Assembly: GCA_020465985.1 (NCBI GenBank)
Contig: JAANYP010004442.1
Span: forward strand, 514,217-578,216
Length of the DNA stretch: 64,000 bases
Source of the DNA: Centrapalus pauciflorus
Taxonomy: Eukaryota; Streptophyta; Magnoliopsida; Asterales; Asteraceae
Direction: 5' to 3'
The first letter of the stretch is position 1, and each line of letters begins with the position of its first letter. Shown one piece after another: positions 1 to 13,400 of this stretch. A program made the translations under genes and the position numbers. Below the pieces are notes generated by a model. The model ran no database searches and was not told where the DNA came from. It saw only the letters and a program-made list of their open reading frames with translations.

Positions 1-247
1 TGTTTATAGAATTTTGATAGTAATAGTAGCATCCCTCAAGATACATACGTGGGTTCTTATAGAAAGAAGTCTGTCTCTATATGTACATGCTTGTAAATTT
101 GTGTACCGGAGTATCGGCCTGACTTAATTATGTAATTGTTTCTTTGACCTAAAAGTCATGTTCTAATGAAGATGGAAATATTGCCGGAACAGTTGGCATT
201 CTTTTATTTTTTATTAACTTTTTTATGCTTAATCATATGGATTTCAG
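1..247 (+). other. Intron of the large repeat-protein gene, upstream exon(s) outside the window
   Basis: No coding signal is visible. The stretch is T-rich towards its 3' end and finishes with a TTTCAG acceptor at 242-247, directly before an open reading frame that continues upstream of its first ATG. The gene therefore begins before this window. Confidence 0.7.
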
Positions 248-3200
248 GAAAAGCAGAAACCAAGGGCACGACAACGGACGTGTATGAAGAGTTCAGTTGA
301 CGCCACAGATGAAAGTGAACCTGCAGTGTTAAGGATGCAAGCAAAGAAAGTTCGGTTTAGTCCAGATGTTGACTTGCTTGGGTCCGAACTACGATCTGGA
401 AAAAAACGTAAGACCATGGTTACAGATATGAAAGTTAGAAGGAAATCTGTGGCAAATAAGGTTGATAATGATGATAATGTTGAATTAGTTGATGACGCTG
501 TACAAGTTCCGGCTAGGCTTACTAGATCTAGGGTGCAAACAGTGGGAAAGGATGGTGTAGTTCCAAGTAATGAAAAGAAGCAAGTTACAAGGGCTGTAAA
601 AAAAACCAAAGTGGGAACTGATGGAGTTAAAGGAACCGAAGGAAATCTTGGTAAAATTACGAGGTCGAAGGTGCACACTTTGGGAAAAGGTTGTGGTGTT
701 CAATTTGACAAAAATAAGCTAAGCAAAGGCGCAGTTAATGATGTTGAAAAGTCAAATGAATCAGTTGAGGAGAAGTTGGTTAGTCGTGTTAGAGTTACAA
801 GGTCAAAGGCACAAACCATGATCGAGGATGGTATGGGTCCTGATCAGAATCCTCAAGTTAAGAAAAGGAGTGGGAGACGAGTGGCAAAAGATGCAGAAAA
901 TGTTGATCCCCCTAAGGACAGTATGGATATTCCAGCTAGAGTTACGAGGGCTAGAGGACAAACTTTAACCGATGATAGTGGGAACACAGTTGCTGATCCT
1001 CAAGCTGAGAAGAAAAGAACTAGAAGTGACACAAGGGGTGCTGATTTGAGTAATAAGTCGAGTAATGTTGCTCCAGATGATAATCAAGAACTTCTGAAGA
1101 GGAAGTCATTGAGGAACAGAAGTGTGGATATTGCTGATGAAGGTGAGAAATTGGGCCATGGGAGGCAAAAGAAGAGAAGTGAAGAAACCATTGCTAAAGG
1201 TTCTGAAAGTCAACATCATGCTGATAAGGGATTGAGGCAATCAAAGAGAAATAAATCAAAGGTTGAAGTTTCTACAGTCTTGAATCAGAAGGTCAGTAAA
1301 GTGGAATCGGTTAATGAAAGGAATATTACTAGATCCAGGGCACCTTTGACAATGAAATCTTCTGGAGTGAACAATAAAAGAGACCTTGATAACAACTTAG
1401 AAGAAAAGTTGGAGCATGCTGGTAGGAGAAATAGTCAAAGAATATCTGTTATACAGCCTGAAAAAACTGAAGTGGTTCTTCGTCTTGAAGAACCTGTGAA
1501 ACGTCAATCTAGAAAGGACACAAAGAGAAAACCTGTCATGCAGAAAACTGAGGGGAAGGAATTTGACGAACCTTTGGATGGAAAGAGGGAAATTGAAAAA
1601 GAAAACGAGATGGTCAGGTCACCTAATAGTGCAGCTCGTAGAACTGTTGGAAGAAAGCAGTCAGAAGAGCAACATGATAATCACCAAGGTTTAGATATTA
1701 AAGGAAGTGTTACTAGATCAGGGAAAACTGCTTCTGAAAATGAAATGAAAACAGTAGTTGGTGCTGCTGGGAGTCAGAAATCAAGGAAACGAAGAGGAGA
1801 TTTTATTATTGAAGATCATATTATTGAGACCCAGTATGTTTCTCCTGTTGAAGGATCTCCAAGACGATCAACACGTAGTGCTAGTAAAAGAGAAGTAGAA
1901 TTTGTTACACATCCACGTCAAACCTCAGGAGAAAAACAGGAGAACAATTTAAAAACCTCTGCAACAAGGATGGATAATACTTCTAAAAAAAGAGTTAAAC
2001 TGAGTGGAACAAAGCAAAGTGATTCGAAGGACCATGCTGAAAAATCCAATACAAAGGGGACACCAGTTTCGAAGTTAAAGAATTTTGCAGTTGATGAAAA
2101 CGTCATCGAGCCTAAGCCTACTCCTGTGATTGACAAGTCTGTTAGGCGTTTTACACGCAGTGCAATCAGAAGTGATAAAAATGCAGTCGGTAGTTCTCTT
2201 GGAAAGGTTGATGGAAAGAAGCTAAGTCAGTCAGCCATTAAAGATCAACATATTGGAGATGCTCAACGGGCATCGCGTAATGTTGCAAAATTCAGACGTG
2301 ATCCAGTTCTCAATACTGCTCCAGGTCGATTTACACGCAGTGGAATTAAACATGCGGGAAATGCAGGTCCAGTGCGATCTGAAGTTTCTAAAGGAGCCAA
2401 GGGTCGGATTCTTGAACATTCGAGTGAAGTATCGGATTCAGATTCTGAGAGGCCACCAATCAAAGTCGTTGAAGAGAATAGCATTTCTATGGGTGAAACC
2501 TTCACTGTTACGGAAAACGTGAATTCTGTATCTGGAGAGATTGCTATTGGAGTTGATTCATATGCTACAGAAAGAGCTTTTGGAAAAGAAATTACGGAAG
2601 TTCCATTTGCTCATATTGAAAAATCTTCTACACAGTCTACACAAAATCCGACTAAACATGAGACAAGTGCAAAAACACCATATCTGATTGAAAATTTGCT
2701 CGGTGAGGAGCAGCAAAACCCTGTGAATTTGCCAAACTTTGAGGATGGAACTCCGTCAGGGACTTTTCTTTCTGATACCAAAAGGACACCTTTATCAACG
2801 GCAAAAGTTTCAGAGAATGAGATTGATGCACCTTCTGATGGATCTCATTTACAGAATCAGGATCAGAGTCAGGAGGTTTATGTGAAATCTGCGATATTTG
2901 GTGAAGCTGAAGTTCAGGAAGCCGTAGATTCAGAGAAATCAGTCCTGAAGTCTGTGAGACCAGAGGTCGATGAAAAGGAAATGGAATCAACAAAATCAGG
3001 TTCCTCGCCAATGGGGCTGCAAGATGTGATGGTGGAGGAACCATTGGTTTTGGTTGGAAAGAATGATGTAATGGAAATCACCAACAATAATTATGGTGAT
3101 GCTTGCTATGCTGGCTCTTCTGCTGTTTGCCATGTGCCGTTTGAACAGTCGGATGTCAAGAGTATGTGGATACCATTAGCTTTTGTTGAATTTTTAGTTT

Positions 3201-6200
3201 TTTACATGTGTGATATTGGTATAATTTTATCTTCTAACTTGTAGAAAAATCAGAAGAGTTGGAAGCTCCGTTGGAGCCACCAACACTTGAAGCCGTCAAT
3301 CAATTAATTGCAGATGATGGAGCTGAGCAGGATGCCTTAACCTCAAATGATACACTTCAGAATATTTCTTTAGGCGAACATGAAGTTGCTGAGAATAGTG
3401 AACATAATGATGAAGACAAGACAGCTAGTGTTGCAGATGGAATCACTGCTACTGAGGTGGATTCTGTTGTGGGGGAATATGACATGGAGCCTAACAAAGA
3501 CGGTGATATGGAGCAATCACCTGGTGATGATAACCTTCAGGGTCTTGCCATGGATGAAAAGGAAATTGAAGATGAGGTAGTTTCTGCTTTGGACAGACGT
3601 AATGTTGCAGATGGAATCGATGCTCATGAGGTGGACTTTGAGGTTCAGGAATATGACATGGAGCCTAACAGAGACAATGCTCTGGAGCGATCAACAGGTG
3701 ATGATATGCTTCAGGGTCTTGCCATGGATGAAGAGGAGATTAAAGATGGCGTAATTACTGCTCAGGACAGATTTGATGTTGCAGATGGAATTGATGCTCA
3801 TGAGATGGATTCTGTAGCGGGGCAATATGATGTGGAGCCTTACAGAGACGATGCTCTGGAGCAATCAGCTGGTGATGATAAGCTTCAGGGTTTTGTCTTT
3901 GATGAAAACGAGTTTAAAGATGACTTAGTTACTGCTCAGGACAGATGTGATATTGCTGATAATGTACTTGATGCTGGAAAGGAATTGGCAAAGGAGGTTG
4001 AATTTGAGGTAGTGCCATCTGCTGGTACTGATGTCCAAGAGATTCTTATTTTGGGCAAAACTGACGGCGAAGATGAGAATGTTAATGATATCAAGGAGGG
4101 TGAGGCTGATTCATTGCCGTTGACTGCTGCCAGTATGCTTGATGATTCTGTGTTGAGTGGTGGTGATGGTGAAGATGAAAGTGGTAGTGCTAATAAGGAA
4201 CATGAATCTAGCCCTATGCTGTCAACCGACAAAGGCGGCTTTGATACTTCTTTCTTGGGCAAAATTGATGATTTTAACATGAATCGGCAGGTTGAATCTG
4301 ACGTACTTGAGACTCCTTTCTCAGACATTGGTGTTGATGGTGAGTGTGACGATGCTATTGATGTTCGTAAATCCTTTTTGATTCCCCTGTCTGATAATGA
4401 TGTCTCTGGTACTTCTGTGTCAGGCAAAGATGACGTTGAAGTTGAAGGTAGTAATATGCATACGGAGCTTGAACCTGTTTCAGAGCCATTCAATGCTATC
4501 AACACTTTAGAGGTTCCCGTCTCTGGCAATGATGTTGAAGTTGAGCATGTTATAGGTGACAAAGGTGATGAGAAGGAAGGAGGATCTGAACAAAACCAGG
4601 AGCAGGATCGACTAACGAGAAATGATAGTCCTGTTGTCAATAGACATGATATTGGATATGATGCACCAGAGCCATCTCACAGTGAAAATATGGCTGTGGT
4701 ACCTGAAGTTTTATTTGCATCTTCTGACGAGGAACCTGAGCCAATGTTGAATGTTTCTGTTGATGTATGTGCCTCGGTTGGACAATCTGATTCAGTAACA
4801 AGCAAGGAGACACCACAAACTCCTGCTACAAGTGGAAATAACGTTACGGCTGTAAGATTTGATGCTTTGGAGTCAAAACTTGACATTTATAATGATGATG
4901 GTATGCGTTATTTTCGATGTTCACATTATTATTCTTTTTGAATAGCTGTAGGTGTGTAACTTGTTATTTATTTATCTTTGTTCTGCAGATGTACTTGGGC
5001 AAGAAATTGTAGTTATGGATACTGAAAATGATGTTGGGAATGAGCAGAAAATCATGCGGACATCTGAACTTGATGAAGGTGTTCTGTCATTGGAAAGTGA
5101 AGGTATTTCCGTTGATATGAGCAATGAACAGATAATAGAAGAGGGTAAGCCGACAACAGAGAATGACCATCAACAAATCATAGCAACTGTTGATCATGAT
5201 TCAGATGGAGACAAAGTCGTTGAAGACCACTCTAATCATGGTCCAGATGAGTCAGACTCTCAACTTCTGGGGATTATCAAAGATGATGAGAATCCAACTG
5301 GAGAGAAAAGCTCACCAATCATGTTTAGGAAAGAAGGTTAGGCTATTTAAGATTTCCGTTCCGTTTTATACACCTTTATGTCCTTATGTTTTAAACCTGA
5401 TTATTTTTTTTCCCAGATCAACTTATGGGAGATATTGGAGGTCAGGAAAGTCTGGTTACAGAAGAACACTTGCCAATCACATATAAGAACGAAGAACGTG
5501 AGACACTGAGACCCCTCTATGTATTCTATGATTTGGTCTGGCATTTAGATTTTATGCTATAATTAACTTAACTAATTTTATTTTGTCAACAGCTCTTGTT
5601 GATGATATGGTTTCAGATCTACCTACTGTTGTTAGGGATGGCGATAGAAACAATCAAGGTACTTTTCATCACCCTGTAAGTATGATGCATTTATAATGCT
5701 TGCATTATTCCTTACAATTGAACTGAATACTTTTACAGAGAAAAGCCAAAACACAAGTAGTTATGTAGATTGGGGGAATTATAGTTTCAGAATAGATGAA
5801 TTTCAGAAACCAGTTTCAGCAAATGAAGGGGAAGATGTACTGGGTAAGAGTATGAAAAGTGGATAACGTCAACTAATTTTATGTTGCGATATGTATGAAC
5901 AATTAAACATGCTAAATGAGAAGTCTGAAAATCATTGTTTGTTTGTTGACCAACAGATGAACAAGATGCAGATTTCCAAACGTCCGCTAGAGCCAATAGT
6001 TTTTTCATACAAGAAAGTTCCAGTCTTGCAGTTGACTTTGTTGATTCAGTAACCAATTTGGATAAAGCTTCAAGTTATGTAGCCGATGGAAAGTCCAATC
6101 AAGATGTGGATATGCTGAAAGAAGCTGCAAATGCTGACGTGTCTGGAAAAGTTTCCAGCTCGCCTGGTTCGTTTTATATCTGTACTCTTATCTCACCAAA

Positions 6201-6907
6201 ACCAATATTACAGCCTGTCCGATTAACAATAGCTGATTGTTGCTTTTTTGTGCAAGTGCAGATTCGTCTCTGAAGGCATTGCTTACAACACCAGCGACAG
6301 CGCGAATCAGTCATGTAATTAACAGTGGCGAGAATGCATTCAGTTTTGCTTTCCATGATGATAGCTGTGACAATGATGTTGATAAAAATGGAACAGCTGC
6401 ACATGATTTTAATCATCAATGGGAGAATGAACCATCAAGTGTCTCAAATGGTGAGTTCTTCACCTGAGAATCATTCATATTGACATCTATCTATCTTATA
6501 AGAAGTTTCTAGACTAATTCTTTCTTGCGATGATTTTTCTAGACGAAAATCAAGGCTATGCGACACAGAATACAAATTCGAATCTTGAAGATTTTGATGA
6601 TAAGGAAGCAGATGGGTCAGGGAAGGAGCATTTTGAGTTTGAAGATGACCAAGTGAAGCAACATGACTTGTTGACTGAAGCAGCGGGAACACATCACCAT
6701 GATGATTTTGGTTTAAATGATGACTTGCTTCATGGCAGTGAATTTGGAATAAAAGAACCAGTCCAACCAGAAGTGTCAGAAACGGGTGACGAGTCTGCTG
6801 TCAATAGAGGTATATAAAATACCGGTCTGTCTCCAACCATGGTTTCGTATGTTCAAAACTTAAAGCAAATTGATATTGAATTGACAATAGGGATTGGAGA
6901 AATCTGA
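248..6907 (+). CDS. Large unrecognised nuclear-type repeat protein, 3' part (5' end outside the window)
   Basis: I do not recognise the family. Splicing can be read directly: exons 248-3161, 3245-4900, 4989-5336, 5417-5497, 5593-5658, 5739-5843, 5957-6166, 6262-6450, 6543-6809 and 6891-6907, all with GT-AG borders, giving 1950 codons plus TGA. The exon at 248 opens in frame (Glu-Lys-Gln-Lys) before the first ATG at 284, so the true start lies upstream. The N-terminal half is strongly basic and carries about nine motifs of the form (L/I/V/F)TRS or VTRA, such as LTRSRVQT and RRFTRSAI. It also has KKVRFS near its start, which fits a PP1-docking RVxF motif. From about 3250 the protein becomes acidic and low in complexity, with three 58-residue tandem repeats. 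No enzyme domain, signal peptide or membrane segment is visible. A disordered chromatin or mitotic scaffold protein is an inference. The last 17-nt exon is the least certain; reading through 6809 would stop at 6817. Confidence 0.8.
3430..3951 (+). repeat. Three tandem 174-bp (58-codon) coding repeats
   Basis: The codons for VADGI(D/T) recur at 3430, 3604 and 3778, exactly 174 bp apart, and a decayed fourth start (IADNV) falls at 3952. Shared blocks per unit are EYDMEPN-D, GDD-LQG and KD-V-TAQDR. Unit length is conserved while side chains drift, so the array lies in frame within exon 3245-4900 of the large acidic protein. Confidence 0.93.
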
Positions 6908-8039
6908 GAAGGTGGTCCGTATGTATGTTGGAGAAGCAACACTTGATTTTCTAACAAAGGATGTGAAGGAAAATACCAAATAGGTTTAACCAGTAGCAAG
7001 GTGTTGGAGTAATAAGCACGTTCGTTCATCTTCAGAGGAATTAGATAGGGATTCGTGTCTGGTCAAACTTTCTAGTAAATTTGGCTATAGATCGGTAACC
7101 CTGTAATTATTTACTACTTTTAACCCATGTTTAGTTGGTTGTGTTAAAATTTACAACAATGATGGATTCTTTTTACCTGTAGTACATGTTTTTTATTGAA
7201 TACTTTGGTGTTGATTACAGCAACATGATTCCTTGGATGGCCCGTGATGTTTTGGCATGTTTCTAAGGTTTTGGAAAGCAAGGTGAGATTGGCAACTGCC
7301 TTTGTCGTAAAAATGCACATGTGAGAACCACAGTTTGCTCGAGTAACTTCTTGTTTCTGTACAGTACTAAAGAAGCTATCATTTTGATTTTTGATGGTTT
7401 GTGTTAACAGGAGTGGGATATGGTTAGGTAAGATATGGTGGGTAGGTAGGTGGGTTGAGTAGGGTAGGGTAAGATTTGGATGGGACGGCAACAGGGTGGG
7501 TGGGTGAGGTATGATAGGTGAAGATAGAATTGTGGTCGGTTTCGGATTGACCGGTCCGGCTCGGTTTTTCGGTTTTCCGGTTTCTTTTGAACACCCCTAT
7601 GGTTAAGTAGGGTGGTGATGTAGGATCGATATGATAGGCAGTGTCAACAGGAAAAATTGTATTATCATAATGAAATCTTAATTTTTTGCTTATTTGGTAA
7701 GAAAATAGATTTTAGTGGAGGAGAGAATATTTTAAGTCATAAGTGTCACAACTTCCTTCAGGATTTTCATTTTAGAAATAAGATATTGTAGACAGACTCC
7801 CAGTCTTATTTTTACAAACAATCTTCAAAAATTTTAAGATATATTTCTTAAACAAACGAGCATGCAAGTAACATAACATCTATTCATTTTATTTACAATT
7901 GAAATCTCGAACATTTTTTAAGCATTTGTTAGAATCTTTTGACCAACGCTCTAAAAATCGGTTTAAAGTCATAAAACCAGAAAATTTATGAACAAATTAA
8001 ACTTAATTGAAAATGAAATGCTAAGAATAAAAGAATAGG
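6908..8039. other. 3' flank of the large gene and intergenic DNA with transposon scraps
   Basis: The first few hundred bases are presumably 3' UTR. At 7427-7510 there is a G-rich GGTGGGTAGG-type simple stretch. At 7535-7602 a block with CGGTTTTCCGG, ending GAACACCCCTA, resembles one end of the GGTTCGG-rich hAT-type elements seen at 48983. No gene is recognised. Confidence 0.5.
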
Positions 8040-9083
8040 TGCTTATTTTAATAATATTGAGGTTTTTTGAACCTGTGCGTTGCAATGAGATTGTAAATAA
8101 TATATTTAACTTCTTATAAAATAAAATATACTGAAGGTTGTTAAAAAAACAAAACAATTATATAATATATAAATATAATTTGTATTGAAGACTATTATTT
8201 AAAAATACGGCGTTATCATCGATATAACAAAATTTATATGAAACTAGCTATTTTTATCCGCGCGTTGCAGCGGAAATAACATCCGATACGATATTTATGA
8301 AACAATGTAAATTAAAATAATGCGATCATAATAACATATTTAAATTTTAATAAAATATAATATATCAAAGGTTATCACAGGAAAAAAAATTATATATTGT
8401 ATATAACGTAACAAAAAAGTCAGTCGTTTACCTGTCTGTCAGCAAGCCTTATTATTAGGTGAACAGTGAAAGAGTGCGATCGATCAATCAACTAAATAAA
8501 AAAAATTTTATCATTTTAAAATAGCTGACACGAAATACATTTTTGATAAAATGCAGATAAAAGAAAAGCGATCATTGTGATACACTTAAATTTTTATAAA
8601 ATATAATATATCAAACGTTATAATAGGAAAAAAAAACAATTATATATTATATATAAAATAAAATATTTACCCAGCTGCATGCCTGCTAGGTTAAAAAAAA
8701 TGGTTACGACGATAATAAATTTTATATCCGAATGTAGACAAAAATAATGCGATCGTAACGACATATTCAAATTTTAATAAAATACAATATCAAAAATTGT
8801 TATAGAAAAACAGAAATGTTATATAATATATATAAAGTAATAAAATAAATCAGCTGCTTACCTGCCTGCTTCAGCTGCCTGACAGCTTGGTTTACTGTTC
8901 GATGAACAGTTACATGAAGTTTTCAAATAGTACTATTGTTAATAGTAAAATATTTCAGTTGACTGCTTTATGAAAATAGCGGTAATAATATGTAGATAGA
9001 AATCATAGAAATAAAGATAAAAAAATATGATAACAAAGATATATTTGAATTTTTATGAAATATAATATATTAAATGTTATAAC

Positions 9084-9751
<668 letters not shown>

Positions 9752-9859
9752 GTTATAACTAAAAAACAAAACAGATACACTATATATAGAATAATAAAAT
9801 AGTTCAACTGTTCACTTGTCTCTACAGGTGAGTTTCACAGGTTTGTAAATAAAAGTATT

Positions 9860-10446
9860 TGTAATTATAACAATCAGTGACTTGTAGTAGCAGCAGCAAT
9901 ACAGTTGTTAGAAATGAAAAAAGTGAATAACATGAAAATAGGCAAATAGCCCCCGCCTAAATAAAATTTAGAAAAACCCCTAAAACAGAAAGACCCGCCA
10001 AAAGAAGACCCAAAATGAAGTTTTTATAAGTTCAAAAGAAAATTCCGCCAAAAATTTGCAGTAATTAGTAATTTTTTAAAGAATGTGTTTTACTGCTTAA
10101 AAAAATAGATCTTAAAATTTTCAAACTGTCAAATTTGTATTAGTCATTTGTGTTCATTGTGTTGAACACAAATGATTGTTACAAACTTGACTGTTGAAAA
10201 TTTTCTATAATAAATAAAAATAAAAAAAGGAGCATTAGATTATATGAAATACATCCTTTTCATCCTCACAATATTCCCCAAACCTAAAAGAATTAATCAA
10301 ACTCAAACTCTCAGCAAAAAAAAGATTTAGGAAAGTCAAAACTGATTGTACTACAAGTCCCTCTGCCTTTTTTAGTATCTACAAAACACTATCCAACCTC
10401 TTTGTTTCAGTTTCATCCTATACTAAACCTCCATATCTGCTCCTTC
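9860..10446. other. Intergenic / probable 3' UTR of the CESA gene
   Basis: AT-rich DNA with no gene. The part near 10230-10446 is presumably the 3' UTR of the minus-strand cellulose synthase gene. A short C-rich block (AGCCCCCGCC) near 9948 and a repeated AAATGATTG/ACACAAATGA motif near 10145-10175 were noted but not explained. Confidence 0.4.
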
Positions 10447-13400
10447 TTAGTCACAGTCCAACCCACAAACTTCTAATACGATCCCGTCTTTGCTGATAAA
10501 CGGGTTGACCCGCACCCACAAAAGCGACAGTATCGAAGCTAGAAGGATCGACCACACGAGAATTATGGTCGGAACATTGTTTTGTTTTCCCATCATACCC
10601 TTGAGGAAAGGGTACAGATGAAGAATCACCCATATTGCAAAGAACAGTTTACCAAACAGCGGTCCCCAAGACTCGTATCCGTTGCTGATCGCGTCCGAGA
10701 CTCCAACGATTACGCCGATTATGTTGAAGATTAAAAGAGTTAACGGCGGGATCAAGAGACTGGTCCATTTGAAGAGATATAGCTCGGAAAACTCCCCGTC
10801 ATCGCCTCCTTTTGAGGTAACGGTGAAGTTCGTGTTCACACCTGCCAAGACTTTTAGGAGACCTTGGAAGAGAGCGAAAAGATGAGAAGAGACACCCCCG
10901 ATGACCCAAAACTGCTCGTTCCTCCAAAAGTCATCGATGCCGACACCGCCCCATTGGATTTCTAACACACTTGTAACAGCAATCGACAAAAACATCAGCA
11001 TGAAGAGAATGCTGGCGTAATTGCTAATCTGCGGTACGATATAAAACGCACATGATCAATCGTTGTATTTTGGGGTGGCAATCTTGACCCAACGGACCAA
11101 ACAGTTAAATGGACCAATTGTAAAAAACTAAGATAGAGCATAAATTTTTTTAAAAATGAAAATTTATAAAACAGTGTATTAAAAAAATTTCAAAATTATA
11201 TAAAATTTATTACTTTTGATCATCAACCCGTTTGATCCGTTTGCTTGAATGAGCTCAAATTACCACCCCTAGCGCCTGTATTTTATAACTAGATACGACA
11301 AGGAACTGTCATAACTAATTAAAGTTTTTCTTACCTCCGGGACGATGAATTTCCCGGTGAGGAGACAGACAGCCGGAAGCGTACAATAAGCAACCAACGG
11401 AATGGAGGTTAACGGATAGACAACGGAGTTTATATATGAAAACCTCTCCAACGGCTTCAAACCGCACCCATAACCATACCAAATAGGACAATGCCTGCTT
11501 AACAAGATTTCAACCGACCCCAAAGCCCACCTAAGAACTTGGTGAAGCCGATCTGAAAGATTGATCGGAGCCGAACCTTTAAACGCAGGCCTCTTTGGAA
11601 TGCAATACACCGACCGCCACCCGTGACAATGCATCTTGAAACCCGTCAAGATATCCTCCGTAACCGAACCGTAAATCCATCCAACCTGTTTTTCAATAGC
11701 ATATTACTACATAGCTTAAAAACTCGAGAACAAAAACATGCGGATCAACATGACCTGTTTTGTCGGTATTGATCTGTTAATTCGTTTATGTTTTCACAAA
11801 CCTCTTTTCCCCATTCGGTTTTATCTTCGTAACCGCAACTGATGACATGAATGGCTTCTTTCAAAAGCGATGCAGAAGACGCTGCTGTCGGAACGCCGCC
11901 TTCTTCCAAAAGCGTTGAGGCAACGAAAACCGGAGATTGTCCGAATTTCTTTTCGAGCTTCATCTGATGTGTGATCGATGATTTTTCACCATCTGTTCCT
12001 GTTACAAAATCCCGGTTAAAAACATACAAATTAAAAAAAAATTCAAACTTTAAAACACCCTCTTGAAACCAGTTCGTTTACCTTCAATCCCTTGTTCGAT
12101 ATTCTCGAGTGCGTGTATTTGAGTCGAAGCTTCCCTCGTTTTCTTAGTTTTCTTCGTTTTCTTCTTTACATCCCCCTTGTTTTTCTTCTTTCGCGTCGAG
12201 AAACAGCAGCAACACCATTTCGGCAAACAATTGCAAGTTTTTCCGGGGGGTTTCTTCTTGATTGGAGCATCATATCCATACAACGCCTGTCTCCGGAAAA
12301 CACATCCGGTTCCAACGTATATCGGTCCTTGGATCCCATCCAGTCCTTTCATATTAATCTGTTAAGACAGTAAAAGATAAAAAACAATCGGGAAATCAGC
12401 CGTTTTCAAAGAATATTTCATGGATCCTGAAACAAACTGCAAAAAAACGGATAGAATTCAGATAGGTGATGTACATCGAAGAAGACGACATTGCGATTTG
12501 AGTATCTGTCATGGCGATCAATCCCGTCAAACCGTTGAGGAAATTGGACGTAACAAATTTTCTTCCCGGATATAGGATCCATCATGAAGCACATGGACTC
12601 TCGAAGAGCTTTACTATTGTTTATATAGTGATCGCAATCTACATTGAGCATGTAAGGCGCATTCGTAATAACAGCTGATACTCGGATCTTCAAAATGAAG
12701 AGATAAATGCGTTAAAAAAGCGACGAAAAACATAAACTTGAAAGTATAATACACAATAATGAAGATAAGTTGATACCAAAGCATTCATAGCACCGGCTTT
12801 CTTGTGGTGGTCGAATCCAAGCCTTTTCTCTCGAGAAACATAAACAAGACGCGGCAACTCCTTTCCTTCAACGTCTCGTAAACCATTGTTCCCTAGGAAA
12901 ACCTGTTCGATACACGTTAAGAAAAAGAAAACTTCGAAAATTAAAATCTAGAAATCAAAATCGAGCAATCGTGTACACACCTGGATCATTCCGGGATGAT
13001 CCCGAACATTGTTTCCGGGCCATGGAGTTCCATCCTGCATCGTCCATCCTTCTTCTGGAACTTTTTGCGCCATCGACACAAGGCCATTTATTCGTATTTT
13101 AAACTCTTCATAGTCCCTCTGTATTTTAAATCATGGAACAATAAGGGCTCGTTTGTTTTTTAAGTGATTAGACGTCTAATGTCTTATTACATCTGTTTAA
13201 TAAAGAGATGATGTTAAGTTTCTATTGACCAAATTAGAGATCAGAGACAATTAAGATATTAGACATTAAATCAAACAAGGCCTAAGTTTTGTATCAGACA
13301 CCAAAGCATGAAACTTTGCATCAACTTTACGGATTTCTTTACCTTCATAGCACGGCGTTCTCGAACAAAAGCGGGATGCACTTTGTTTTTCAGATAATCA

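Noticed and set aside
244..703. Minus-strand Ser/Thr/Phe-rich open frames
   Set aside because: Antisense shadows of the biased basic exon of the large gene, as are 1918-2136, 2231-2505, 2652-3044 and 3936-4886.
6905..6990. Extension of the large gene beyond 6907
   Set aside because: After the acceptor at 6890 the frame closes at TGA 6905-6907; other frames of 6891-6990 show no continuity with the upstream exon.
12092..12373. Plus-strand frames over CESA exons
   Set aside because: Antisense shadows; the minus-strand exons have conserved CESA motifs.
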